Positions 22,001 through 33,039 of a stretch of 64,000 nucleotides of DNA are shown here, piece by piece. The DNA is taken from positions 831,253 through 895,252 of the forward strand of contig CANXME010000202.1 of assembly GCA_948144175.1 (NCBI GenBank). The letters are read 5' to 3'. How positions within the stretch are numbered: the first letter of the stretch is position 1; every line of letters begins with the position of its first letter. The notes beneath the pieces were generated by a model, which was not told where the DNA came from, made no database searches, and saw only the letters and a program-made list of their open reading frames with translations. The position numbers and the translations under genes are program-made. This stretch comes from Closterium sp. NIES-65 (taxonomy: Eukaryota > Streptophyta > Zygnematophyceae > Desmidiales > Closteriaceae).

Positions 22001-23225
22001 CCCCCACCCGCGCCCTCTTCCCCCACCCGCGGCCCCTTCCCCCACCCGCGCCCTCTTCCCCCACCCGCGCCCTCTTCCCCCACCCGCGGCCCCTTCCCCC
22101 ACCCGCGGCCCCCTCTCTGTGTGAGTGCAGGGCAGCGCCGCGGGTGGGCATGATCTGGACGAGCAGTGTGCAGCCGCCAGCGCTGTTTGGGTATGACGGC
22201 AAGGCCACACTGGGCCCCACCAACTACTACGCCACCAGCGACTCCCAGGTGCGTTGCCTTGCGTTGCGCGCCACACCGCCTCCTCTCTGCCCTCCGTCTC
22301 TCTCTCTGCCTGCCCCCTCTCTGTGCCCGCCTCCTCTCTCTGCCCGCCTCTCTCTGCCCGCCCTTCGTTGTGGCAGCCTCCTCGCTCTACCCGTTCTCAT
22401 CCCTGTCAGCATAACGTACATGCTCCCAGCGCTCATCATCCAATTCCCCTCTCCCTTGTTCAAACCCCCTCCCTCCACCTCACACCAGCACCCTCCAACC
22501 CTTGCACCACCAACACGTTCCCATGCCCATGTCCATTGCACCACCAACACGTTCCCATGCCCATGTCCATGTCCATTGCACCACCAACACGTTCCCATAC
22601 CCATGTCCATTGCACCACCAACACGTTCCCATGCCCATGTCCATTGCACCACCAACACGTTCCCATGCCCATGTCCATTGCACCACCAACGCGCGCTCCC
22701 CCCCACCAGGTGATGGGAATAGGGCAGGCGGTGAGCACCACGTACATCGACCTCTACGCCGGCTACTTCACAGCGAACCCCGAGACGCTCAACACACCCG
22801 TCACCACGAGCGTGTTTGACCGCCCTGCCAAGTACGGCGTGTCGGGGCTGTACCCCGGTGCCGCGTACTCGCAGGTCACGGGGTACCGCGGCATGTCCAC
22901 CTTCACCTTCGGCTTCACCAACTTCACCCAGGCAAGTGCCGCTCTGCTCTGCCCCGCCAGGCAAGTGCCGCCCTGCTCTGCTCTTCACACAACAATTGTG
23001 CACCTCTTGTATGATCCGCACTGCTCCTCGTTTCACATTGCCTTTGTGACATGGATGCCTTGCCCTGATCCTCCGCGCAACTGGTGTGCTGGTGTGGGCG
23101 CATGTGAGCAGGTGGAGTCATCAGAGGCACCCAGGGGGGCCAACGCATCAACTTGCCTGCAAAGACGCATGCAAGCCCTTGTGATGCCCGTGCTGTTGCC
23201 ATTGCTACTGCTCCTTCTCGCATGA
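19047..23225 (+). CDS. Secreted, probably GPI-anchored protein of unknown function
   Basis: Unrecognised. Eight exons join in phase: 19047-19144, 20392-20497, 20662-20737, 20941-21012, 21316-21616, 22131-22248, 22710-22931 and 23112-23225, giving 368 residues and a TGA stop. Exon 1 encodes a signal peptide (hydrophobic FTLAVAVTVTLPL followed by a C-E-C-A cleavage-like site). The last exon ends in a hydrophobic tail (VMPVLLPLLLLLLA) after a small-residue, Ser/Ala/Asn-rich stretch, the layout of a GPI-attachment signal. Five potential N-glycosylation sites are seen (NGT, NET, NTT, NFT, NAS) and several cysteines in exon 5. This suggests a plasma-membrane or wall-face protein. The exon 7 donor is GC (CAG/GCAAGT). 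Introns 1, 5 and 6 hold repeats. Exon joins are by hand, so ends could shift. Confidence 0.75.
19353..20340. repeat. C/T-rich low-complexity intron 1 of the secreted-protein gene
   Basis: Almost 1 kb of pyrimidine-rich sequence. It starts with CTCGCCGCGCCTCCCCTCGC-type tandem units (about 19353-19590, period near 20 bp) and grades into CCCCTCACTTCCCCC-type runs. Strong strand asymmetry: the sense strand has few purines. Long open frames here are compositional artefacts. Confidence 0.85.
20521..20538. other. Degenerate copy of the GAGTCGACTC palindrome
   Basis: TTTTGACTCGACTCGAAA in intron 2 of the secreted-protein gene, 24 bp past the exon 2 donor, differing at two or three positions from the perfect versions in the carrier introns. 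Confidence 0.6.
21637..21795. repeat. 18-bp minisatellite, intron 5 of the secreted-protein gene
   Basis: About eight units of GCTGTATGCCATCACTCC starting 20 bp after the exon 5 donor; one unit has GCATGTC in place of GTATGCC. Confidence 0.93.
21957..22116. repeat. 19-bp C-rich repeat, same intron
   Basis: About eight units alternating CACCCGCGCCCTCTTCCCC and CACCCGCGGCCCCTTCCCC, ending just before the exon 6 acceptor. Confidence 0.9.
22500..22692. repeat. About 34-bp minisatellite, intron 6
   Basis: Five to six units built from CACCACCAACACGTTCCCAT and GCCCATGTCCATTG, one with the CCATGT hexamer repeated. It ends about 20 bp before the exon 7 acceptor. Confidence 0.9.
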
Positions 23226-23870
23226 TTTCAGGCGTGCATGTGAAACAGGGCTCCAATGGATATGCGAGAGCGCTATGCTTGTTCTTCAGTGATTACACGT
23301 ACTGGTACGCAATTCGATACTTCTGAGCACTTTTCTAAGGTGGTCTGTCAAGAAAACATCTTACACTTGTCCATTTCCAAAACGAATCCGTGACGGTTAC
23401 CGTACAACAGAATGCAAGCACAAGCCCACAAAGAGCGCACAAAGAACCCTTCACGACTACCGTACGTTGTGAACACTGGACACTGGTCACTGGACTTCAG
23501 AGAAAGGAATTTACCATTCGAAAGGGAATTTACAAACAACTGAGACAGTTCATGCTGTCAATTGTACCGGTATGTCCGGCTACGGTATCTGTGGGTAACA
23601 ATGTGGAGTAAATGGTTAACAACTAGTAATCTGGCTGTTTTACAGCAGGGATTCAGAATGTGCATTCAGTTGTATACTTCGATAAAAGGCTGAAGAATCA
23701 GTCCCTCCCCTTAGAGAAAAAAAGGCTGAAAATCCAGTCTCTCTAAACTCTGAACACTGGAATATCAGTGTATGTAAAAACAATTAATCCTGAAAATCAA
23801 GAATTTCAGGGTTTTTTTCCTGATATCTGAGGGCCTGGCTTGCACGCACTGCGATATCGTTTGCATGTTT
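23226..23870. other. Intergenic, AT-richer, no gene seen
   Basis: Nothing recognisable. Contains the 3' flank of the secreted-protein gene and several short A/T-rich repeats around CTGAAAATCCAG / CTGAAAATCAAG (23725-23815). Confidence 0.5.
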
Positions 23871-23962
23871 CGCCTATACCGTAAGCCCCCGGATAGAAGC
23901 GCAGGCCTCGGATAAGCGCCGGCGCTTATAAAAGGATGAGGGCGCTTATATCCGGTCCTCGA
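23871..23962. mobile_element. MITE-like repeat E1, truncated by copia A4
   Basis: From the TIR-like CCGTAAGCCCCCGGATAGAA it matches repeat E3 (49252-49384) for about 85 bp, then stops exactly where the copia A4 LTR begins. It contains repeated GCGCTTAT and GATAAGCGC sub-motifs. The rest was probably displaced by the A4 insertion. Confidence 0.7.
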
Positions 23963-24095
23963 TGAGAAAGTTAGAACGAGAATGAGAATGACTATGAACG
24001 AAGTGAGTACAAATAGGAAACCCTAATTGGGTTGTACCCCCTATGGGATACCCCACTATAGCCTACACAAATAAGTAAGCTATAATGTTTTGACA
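23963..24095 (-). repeat. A4 3' LTR
   Basis: 133 bp; in element sense TGTCAAAACATTATAG to CTTTCTCA, matching the other family A LTRs. Confidence 0.9.
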
Positions 24096-24307
24096 CACCC
24101 CCATAGGCAAAGTGGGGGAGAACAAGGGGTCACAAGACCAGTCAAGCAAAGAAAATCAAAACAAGCTCAGGGTGGATCACAAACTCACCACACATTCTGA
24201 GCACAAGTTCAAGGCCACAAGGCAAGTTCACATGCAGGAGTAGATATATATAAAGAACTAGACAAGCAAGAGCAGGTGTATATATATATGCAACAGTACA
24301 AGCAAGG

Positions 24308-27300
24308 TCAAGAGGTGAGCAAGTGAGGCAAGACAGGCACAAGACCCAGCTGCGTGCAGAAGCGCTGATGATCACAAGGCGCAAGTGCCTTGGTGAAGAC
24401 ATCAGCAGTGTTGGCCTCAGAGGCCACGTAAGCAAGCCGCAACTGACCACGCTGCTGTAGCTCAAGAGCAAGGAAGTAGCGAAGAGCAATGTGCTTTGTT
24501 CTGTGCTCTAGTCTCTGCTCTCGACACAAGGCCAGCATGGCCTTGTTGTCTACGTACAGGACTGGAGGAGAACGAGGCGGCTCTCCAAGGTCAGTCAGCA
24601 AGAAGGTGAGCCAACAAAGCTCCTGTGCAGCCATGGCCCCTGAGTAGATCTCAGCCTCACAACTGGAGCCAAGAACAGAAGACGAGCGAGTAGCCCGCCA
24701 CGAAACAGAGCCGAAACCAAGGCTGAAGGTGTAACCCAGTGACGACCGCTGCGTAGCCTGGTCATCAACCCAAGAAGCGTCCGCGTGCCCAGTGAGGACC
24801 ACTGGACTGCGCCCTCCAAGCACTAGCCCCATGCCCGACGTACTGCACAAGTAGCGCAACACCCTCTTCGCTGCAGCCATGTGCTCTGGTCGGTGTCTCC
24901 CAGGAGCAACATAGCGTGGGAGAATGCTAAGGGGGTATGCAAGGTCAGGTCGTGTGCAGGTCATCAGGTACATGAGGCAGCCAACAAGCTCTGCATACGG
25001 GCCACTGGACTCTACGGACTCATCCGAAGGCAGAGCTGAGAGCGAGTGGCGAGTAGGCAGAGGAGTGGCCTCAGGCGAGGAGTACATGAAGCCGAAGCGC
25101 TGAAGGACCTGCTGCACCATGTCTGACTAAGTCAGGGTAATGGTGCGGCGTGCTCTGTCCCGGGTGATCTGCAAGCCAAGGTAGCTACGCAGTTCACCCA
25201 GGTCAGTGCACGTGTGTCTCTTCTGCAGCTCGGACTTCACGTAGGCGAGTCCAGCAGTGTCAGCTGTGGCAAATACCAAGTCGTCGACGTACACGAGGAT
25301 GTAGAACGGCGGCAGAGAGGTGTCGGTGCGCACAAACAGCGACGGGTTTGCAATGGAAGGAGCAAACCCAAGTGCCACCAGCGTAGTCCTCAGTGTGTCG
25401 TGCCACTCACGCGGTGCCTGGCGGAGACCGTAGACTGGACACCGGAGACTTCACTGGGTACCAGGAGGGAAAGACCCAGTGAAGCCAGGTGGGCGACGCA
25501 GCCAGATCTCCTCGTGCAGGCTGCCCTGCAAGAAAGCAGTGCTGAAGTCGAGAGAGTGCAGCTCGTAGTCACGGTGAGCAGCAACGTGCAGCAGTACCCG
25601 AAGAGTGGTCATCTTCGGGGTGGGGGAGAAGGTCTGAAAGTAGTCAGCTCCCTGCCGCTGACTGAAGCCACGAGCCACGTAACGCGCCTTAAAGACAGGC
25701 GGAGAACTTGGGGGCCGCTTCACCCTGAAAATCCACATGCCACTGACGATGTTCGCCCCAGGAGAGGGGACAGCGTCAACGTAGGTGCCTGTGGACTTCC
25801 AGGAAGCCATCTCTGCATCCATAGCTGCCTGCCACTGAGAGGAGTAGGGACCCTCTATCGCCTCCGCGTAAGAGCGCGGAGTCGGGATGTCTAGTGCATC
25901 CGGGTCTCCCTCAGGGGTGAGCAGTACAGACGCGAGATGAGGTGAAGCGGCGGCTAGACACTGCAACTCCTCCTGCCTGTCCTCAAGGACGTCCATGCCA
26001 AGGGCACACTCACCCCCGACGGACGGAGGACAGGTAGACTCAGACTCAGCGACAAGACTAGCAGCGTAGTCTAGAAGACAGTGCGCAGCAAAGTCGACGA
26101 GCTCAGTAACAAGGGCACACGCAGCAGAAGACACTAAAAGAAGGGTCAGTGACGGCAGTAGCAAGGAGACGCGTGACAGTAGGACTGGCAGCACGAAGAG
26201 AGTCCGACTCCGGGTCGGCAAGAGCAGGAAGAGAGGAAGCAGGAGGAGAAGGCAAAGGGGCACGCAGAGGAGCAGTGGACGGACGCAGAGACATCCGGTG
26301 CGTGCCAGGGATAGGAGGAGGACGCTGACGCGAACCGCGACCACTAGTGCGCGCAGCACGAACAGGCGACGCAGGACGAGACGCAGGCTCACGACGCTCA
26401 GTAAGACCTCTAGTCGGACCAGCGTAGGGAAAAGGAGCAGGCAAAGGGGAGGCAGGCTGTAGCTGTGACTGTGAGTGGACAGGCTGTGGACCCTCTAAGG
26501 GAGGAGGAGGGGGACCAGGAGAAGGTGTAAGAACAAGAACCTGCTGCAGGAGCGCAACGAAGTACGCTCGGGGCCGCGTGGCGACGCCAGAAACAGCAGG
26601 GACAGCACCAGTACCCCCAGCAGGAGTACCCGCTCCAGCAGCACCTCCAGTAGCTCCAGAACCCCCAGCAGCACCTCTAGTAGCCCCAGAACCTCCAGTA
26701 GTACCAGAAGCACTGCCAGTCGGACCGCCAGCGGTAGTCTCAGCGCCAACACGCTCAGCAGCACCAGCTCCAGGAGAACCCGCAGGCCCAGCAGCTCCAG
26801 TACTCCCAGTACGAGCACCTCCGGGACGCGCGGCAGCAGCACCCTCAGCAGCCGAAGAACCTCCAGCACCAGCACGACGCCTCTAGCGCCGGGCAAACCA
26901 CTCACGCAGCTCCTGTAGGGAGAGTGGCTCCCGGCGAGACGAAGCACCCGGAGAACCTCCAGGTGAAGAACCTCCACGCTCAGGACCCTCAGGCAAAGCA
27001 CCTCCAAGCGAAGCACCTCCAGTCTCAGTGCCCCCAGGCTCAGCACCCCCAGGCTCAGCACCCCCAGGCTCAGCACCCCCAGGCTCAGCAACCCCAGACT
27101 CCGCACCCCCAGGCTCAGCACCCCCAGGCACAGCACCCCCAGTCACAGCACCCCTAGGCTCAGCACCCACAGCAGCACCAGAGTCACCAGTGACCTCGAC
27201 AGGCTCGACCGCGTCTACCTAGGACACACCTGAAGGGGCAGGACCCTGATGGGGAAGGGGGTCTACCGGGGGGAGGACCTGGTACCAAGAAGAGCGGGGG

Positions 27301-29335
27301 TGGGGGGAGGGACGGAGTACGGTAGGGGAAGAGGCGGTAGTAGGGTACCGACTCGTCGAACGTGACTTCCTGGGAGGACAGAACACGGCGAGAGGTGGGG
27401 TGGTAGAATTGCCACCCAGGAGCGTCGGGGGGGAACCCCAGGAAGACGCAGGGAGCAGCGCGAGGGGACAGCTTGTCCGCAGACAAGTCGCGGACAAACG
27501 CCCGAGATCCCCAGACCCGGAACGCCGACGCATCGCCAACCTTCCCCGTCCACAGCAGGGCTGGGGAGGTCTCCGGCCTGGAGACCCTGGGGTGGAGGTT
27601 GATCTGATGCGCCGCGTACCTCACCGCAAACGGCCACAGAAAATGGGGGGCAGCCGCATGCATCATAGACGTACGAGCGACGTCCATGACCATGCCAATG
27701 CGGCGCTCTGCAATCCCATTTTGCTGCGGTGAGTCCGGAAGCGTGAAGGTCTGACGGATGCCTCGCGCACGACAGTAGGCACGTAGAAGGCCAGAGGAGA
27801 ACTCTCCGCCTCTGTCCGAGTGCAGACGCAACACAGGAAAGTCCGAGCCAAAGCTCTGCCTGAGCTGGAGACGAGCTTCGCGGATCCAGTCGAACAGCAC
27901 CTCAGTGACATCACCCTTGCTGCGCAAGGGGAAGACTGTGGTGCAACGCGAGTAGTCGTCAACCACCAACAGGAAGTAGCGCTCGTGACTGAGTCCACGG
28001 ACGCGGGCAGGGCCCCACACGTCCATGTGAAGCGTTTGCAACGGAGCCTCTGTCGGAGGAAACTGGGAGGAGTGAGGGGCAGCACGCTGGCGCCCCTCGT
28101 CACAGGGGACACAGGCAGGGCCAGGGCCCTGAGGAAGGGGAGGGAGGGACCGGGGAAAACCACACACAAGAAGACGAGAGGCCATGCCTCTGAGGTGAAG
28201 CAGAGAGGGGTGACCCAGGCGGTGGTGCCAGAGGAGAGTCTCGTGAGACAGGCGACGACACGAACAGGGGGCAGACTCAGGACCAGATCTGGACGCTGCA
28301 GCAAACACCTGACCTGACGAAGGGACCCTACCAGACTCAGGAACTGGAGGAGAAGCAGTGGTCAATGTGTACAGGCTCGATCCTGGCTGACGTGTAAATG
28401 TAGCCGGGTGACGAACTATGCTAGCCTCTGTGCAGTGCGTCACTCGCTGACGAGCAGAGGTGAACTGGTGGACTCCCGCATCCTGTAGGTGAGCACCACT
28501 CACCAAGTTCGTAGAGAACGAGGGGAGGTAGAGACCAGACAGGGTGCCAGAGGGAGCCGCCGGACACGGGAGGACTGTGGAGAAGCGAGACAGAACAGGA
28601 CCCCCAGAGGGGTCAGCCAAGGACACCGCAACCGGCCGACTAAGCGGCGTGAGTGTGGTGCGGTCCCGAAAGAAGGAGCGAGATGCTCCAGAGTCAACGG
28701 TGAAGGTGTGGGAGGCCGAAGCCGACGCAGTACCTGAGAGCGCAGACTCACTAGTACCTGAGAGAGCAGCCTCACCAGTACCTGAGAGCACAGACGCACT
28801 CGCACCTAGAGCAGAAGCCTCGCAGGCACCTAGAGCAGCAGTACCTATGGCCGGGTCGGGCAGGAAACACCGGTTACAGTTACCCTCATCACTAATGGTC
28901 ACAGCATACATGGCAGCGAGGATAGCATCAAAATCAAGATCAAATTTAGCTACACCAACCCTAGACAGCTCTCCCCAGCGGGGGATCTCCGCGGCCTCCG
29001 GGAACTGCTGGCGCCAAGCGTCCGTCAGGCGGCCAAAGCAGCGCTGGGCGGTGTGGGTACCCCCACACTGCTCTCCAGCGCGGTCGCCAGTGCGAAGAAC
29101 GTAGGTGCAGGGACTAAAACCCCCACCACGCTGACGCTGCGTGTACCACTCACGGAGCTGCTGAGGGGTGGGGACGTCGCGAGAACGCTGCTGCTGCTGC
29201 TGCTGGCGCTGACCACCCCCAGTGCTGCTCCGCTGCGAAGCGCCACTCCGACCACCTCCACCACCGCCACCCCCGCCTCCGCCTCCACCGCCCCCGCCTC
29301 CGCCTCCACCGCCGCCGCCTCCGCCGCCTCCGCTT
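24308..29335 (-). pseudogene. A4 gag(C-term)-PR-IN-RT-RH, disrupted
   Basis: Minus-strand frames: Gag zinc region and protease to integrase (an open run from 28911 to 27184 covering LDSGASRSF protease, pre-integrase HHRLGHP and CVPC, integrase LHMDVWGP, HSDRGGEF and QNGIAER), then the linker and RT-RNase H (27170-24308 in two frames). A 9-base C/T tract after LVPG shifts the frame at about 27270, as in copy A2. A TAG replaces CAG at 27127-25129 region (exactly 25127-25129), and a TGA replaces a TGG near 25450. The RT YVDDL and RNase H VDNKA motifs survive. Confidence 0.9.
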
Positions 29336-29632
29336 CTCGAATGTCAACCGCGTACACGTCAGCTCCTGCCGCTACGGCCCGTTTCATCGTGATCGTGTTG
29401 ACACGCACCGACGAAGACTCGAGCGAGCCCCAACAAGGTCAGGCGATGCTGTTACCGTTCACTCACACGGTGCAGTCACCCGTCGTCCAGTCGATTCGCG
29501 GATTGTGTCGTCGCAGACAGTCACGACCGAGCAAAATGTCGGTTCTGTCGACGGTTGTCGCAAGCATTTCCTGGCAAAACGTGAGGTTACTCTGCATCAA
29601 ATCTAAACCTGGTCCACGCGTTCCCGTATCGC
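29336..29632 (-). pseudogene. Gypsy retropepsin fragment, duplicate copy
   Basis: About 97% identical by eye to 31655-31953. On the minus strand it encodes the C-terminal half of a Ty3/gypsy aspartic protease (ILLGRDCLRRHNPRIDW flap/second-half motif). Bordered by copia A4 Gag on the left and by a copia RT fragment on the right; the duplication is far longer than a target-site duplication. Confidence 0.85.
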
Positions 29633-31327
29633 TCTTGGCACGGACGTCCTTGAGGACAGGCAGGAGGAGTTCCAGTGCTTTGCCGCCGCTTTGCCTCATC
29701 TCGTGTCCATGCTTGTTGCCCCTAAGGGAGACCCGGATGCTCTAGACATCCCGACCCCACGCTCTTACGCGAGGCGATGGCCGGTCCCTACTCCTCTCAG
29801 TGGCAGTCAGCCATGGACGCAGAGATGGCTTCCTGGTAGTCCACAGGCACCTACGTTGAGGCTGTTCCCCCTCCTGGGGCGAACATTGTCAGTGGCATGT
29901 GGATTTTCAGGGTGAAGCGGCCGCCGGGTTCTCCGCCTGTCTTCAAGGCGCGCTACGTGGCTCGTGGCTTCAGTCAGCGACAGGGAGTTGACTTCTTTCA
30001 GACCTTCTCCCCGACCCCGAAGATGACCACTCTTCGGGTTCTGCTGCACGTCGGTGCTCAGCGTGACTACGAGCTACACTCTCTTGACTTCAGCACTGTT
30101 TTCCTGCAGGCTCGCCTGCACGAGGAGATCTGGCTGCGCCGCCCTCCTGGTTTCACTGGGTCGTTCCCTCCTGGTACCCAGTGGAGCCTCCGGCGACTAG
30201 TCTACGGTCTCCGCCAGGCGCCGCGCGAGTGGCACGACACACTGAGGACTACACTTGCGGCTCTTGGGTTTGCTCCTTCCTCTGCTGACCCGTTGCTGTT
30301 TCTGCGCACCGACACCTCACTGCCGCCGTTCTACATCCTCGTGTACGTCGACGACTTGGTCTTTGCCACTGCGGACACTGCCGCACTCGCCCACGTGAAG
30401 TCCGAGCTGCAGAAGAGACACACGTGCACAGACCTGTGTGAACTGACAAGCTATCTTGGCTTGCGGATCACCCGGGACAGAGCACGCCGCACCATTACCC
30501 TGACTCAGTCACACATGGTGCAGCAGGTCCTTCAGCGCTTCGGCTTCACGTACTCCTCGCCTCAGTCCACTCCTCTGCCTACGGGACACTCGCTCTCAGC
30601 TCTGCCTTCGGATGAGTCCGTAGAGTCGAGTGGTCCGTATCAAGAGCTTGTTGGCTGCCTCATGTACCTGATGACCTGCACTCGACCTGACCTCGCATAC
30701 CCTCTCAGCATCTTAGCACGCTATGTCGCTCCCGGCCGTCACCGGAAGGAGCACATGGATGCAGCTAAGAGGGTGTTGCGCTACTTGTGCAGTACGTCGG
30801 GCATGGGGCTAGTGCTTGGAGGGCGTGAGCGGCCTGTGCTCACTGGGCACTCAGACGCTTCTTGGGCTGACGACCAGGCTACTCAGAGGTCGTCTCAAGG
30901 TTACACCTTCAGTCTTGGCTCTGGCTCTGTCTCTTGGCGCTCTACTCGCTCTTCTTTGGTTCTCAGCTCTAGTTATGAGGCTGAGATCTACGCCACGGCC
31001 ATGGCTGCCCAGGAGCTGCGCTGGCTCACCTACCTGCTGACTGACCTTGGAGAGCGGCCTCGTTCTCCTCCAGTGCTGTACGTCGACAACAAGGCAACCA
31101 TTGCCTTGTGTCAGGAGCACAGACTGGAGCACAGGACGAAGCACATTGCTCTGCGCTACTTCCTTGCTCGAGAGCTGCAGCAGCGTGGTCAGCTTCGCCT
31201 GCGTTTCGTGGCCACTGAGGCCAACACTGCTGATGTGTTCACCAAGGCACTTCAGCCTCGTGACCATCAGCGCTTTTGCACTCTGCTAGGTCTTGTGCCC
31301 ACTGGGCCTCACTTGCTTACCTCTTGA
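29633..31327 (+). pseudogene. A5 RT-RNase H
   Basis: Open from 29897 to 31327 (476 codons) with the RT YVDDL motif near 30345, RNase H SSYEAEIYA near 30970, VDNKA near 31085 and TADVFTKAL near 31230. A TAG at 29837 replaces an AAG of copy A2 and cuts off the N-terminal RT. The RNase H SSYEAE matches the usual copia pattern better than SSCEAE of A1-A4. Confidence 0.88.
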
Positions 31328-31536
31328 CCTTGCTTGTAATGCTGCATATATATATCCTTGCTCTTGCTTGTTTAGCACTGTTATATATATATGCTCTGCT
31401 GCATGTGAACTGGCCTTGTGGCCTTGACCTTGTGCTCGGATTGTGTGGTGACTTTGTGATCCACCCTGAGCTTTGCTTTGCTTTGCTTGACTGGTCTTGT
31501 GACCCCTTGTTCTCCCCCACTTTGCCTATGGGGGTG

Positions 31537-31642
31537 TGTCAGATTTATATGACATAGTTGCTGTAGGCTATACTGGGGTAGCACATATGGGGTACAGGTT
31601 TCTAGGGTTGTATTTGTACCCAATCTTTCCTTAGTCATTTCA
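31537..31642 (+). repeat. A5 3' LTR
   Basis: TGTCAGATTTATATGAC to TCATTTCA, preceded by the conserved CTTTGCCTATGGGGGTG polypurine region; gypsy sequence resumes at 31643. Confidence 0.85.
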
Positions 31643-32288
31643 GTCTGCTGCCTCAGCTTCTCGAATGTCAACCGCGTACACGTCAGCTCCTGCCGCTACG
31701 GCCCGTTTCATCGTGACCGTGTTGACACGCACCGACGAAGACTCGAGCGAGCCCCAACAAGGTAAGGCGATGCTGTTACCGTTCACTCGCACGGTGCAGT
31801 CACCCGTCGTCCAGTCGATTCGCGGATTGTGTCGTCGCAGACAGTCACGACCGAGCAAAATGTCGGTTCCGTCGACGGTTGTCGCAAGCATTTCCTGACT
31901 AAACGTGAGGTTACTCTGCATCGAATCTAAACCTGGTCCACGCGTTCCCGTATCGCCAGTGGCGTGCTGTCAACCAGTCTTGCGTCGATCTCAGGTACCA
32001 GTGGCAGTCCTAGTTTTTGTGCTGTGGCAGTGTTGATCAGGGTGTGGCTGGCTCCCCCGTCCACTAAGTAGTTTGGGGCTGTCTACCATAGTACCCTCCT
32101 TATTCGGCCGGGTGTGGTCGATTGCGTCAACTGGCACAATCACTCGGTGAGGGTCGGTTGGGTCGGGCGAGCGGCGTGACCTGTTAGAAGAGGGCCCGTC
32201 TGCTACTGGCTCCCAGCGTTTCTCTGCTGCTTGGTCTGTTTTGTGCTGCTATGCTTCCCCCTTTCACTTAGCGTTTTCAGCATTCGCT
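31643..32288 (-). pseudogene. Gypsy element F protease region
   Basis: Read leftwards: a Ser/Arg-rich segment, then LVDGGASHTLIN near 32070, an aspartic-protease active-site loop with Gly in place of the usual Ser/Thr, then ILLGRDCLRRHNPRIDW near 31840 and a segment ending DIREAEAAD at 31643. A frameshift lies between the two halves near 31955. Stops interrupt the region next to the B insertion. Retropepsin cleaves the polyprotein in functional elements; this copy cannot. Confidence 0.8.
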
Positions 32289-32464
32289 TGTGAGGATAGT
32301 AAGCAGAGTGAGGAGCCATAGCTAGGGTTTAGCTAGCTAGGCAAGAGAGAAATGAAGAAAGGAGGGGTTTCACTAGCAGCAGTTGGGATACATATAGCAA
32401 ACCCTAACAGGGTTGTACTCGCTATAGAGCACCCCACTACAGGCTAGATAATAACATTCTGACA
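32289..32464 (-). repeat. Element B 3' LTR
   Basis: In element sense TGTCAGAATGTTATTATC to CTATCCTCACA. It shares the GTAGTGGGGT and AGGGTTT blocks with family A LTRs, implying common ancestry. Confidence 0.9.
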
Positions 32465-33039
32465 CACCCCCATAGTCAAAGTGGGGTGTAATCAGCAGAG
32501 CACACAGTCATAGAGCAGGTTCACAATGGCAAGCAAAGCTAGAGGCTATCACAGAGGGCAAGTGAGGAGAAGGAGAGTACTGTGGACGGAGAGAAGATGG
32601 GAGGCAATGAGTGAAGCTGCAGAGGCACGGGCACAGGAGCGGCTGACTCAGTGGCTACCGAGGCAAGGGCGACGGACTATTGGAGTGACTGGCTCCGCGG
32701 CTATAGACGAGCGGCAGGAGCAACGGACCCACCGGCGACTGGTGCAACAGGCTCACTGGCTACCAAAGCAAGGGCGACGGACTACAGGCGCTGCAGGCGA
32801 CACGACAGCTACCTCCACACAACCTCCTTCAACTGACCCACACCCTTGACACACACCCCCTGCTGAACCCCTAATTCCACTCCCACATCACCCCCCTAGC
32901 ACCACTCCTTCGGCTCCCACACACCCACCCCCCTGAGCTGCAGCTGCAGCAGCAGGAGACGGAGGAGGAGGAGGAGTAGGGGACGGTGCACACAACCGGC
33001 ACCCCCACAACTTTCACCCCCACACTCCCCACCCCCAAA

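Larger units (their letters stand above)
23963..29335 (-). mobile_element. Copia family A, copy A4 (5' truncated)
   Basis: Minus-strand copia with a 3' LTR at 23963-24095, polypurine tract, RNase H, RT, linker, integrase, protease and the Gag C-terminal zinc region. It ends within the Gly-rich Gag segment at about 29335, where gypsy sequence starts at CTTCTCGAATG; no 5' LTR, leader or Gag N-terminus follows. Confidence 0.92.
29633..31642 (+). mobile_element. Copia A-related fragment A5 (RT, RNase H, 3' LTR)
   Basis: Begins abruptly at the sequence before RT (CTCTTGGCACGGACGTCCTT) and continues to a 106-bp 3' LTR that starts TGTCAGATTTATATGAC. This LTR is closer to that of A6 (61030) than to A1-A4, so it is a sub-family. 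The whole 5' half is missing. Confidence 0.88.

Noticed and set aside
32526-32849. 107-codon Arg-rich open frame in element B
   Set aside because: Lies in the 3' UTR-like part on the wrong strand for the element and has internal repeats only.
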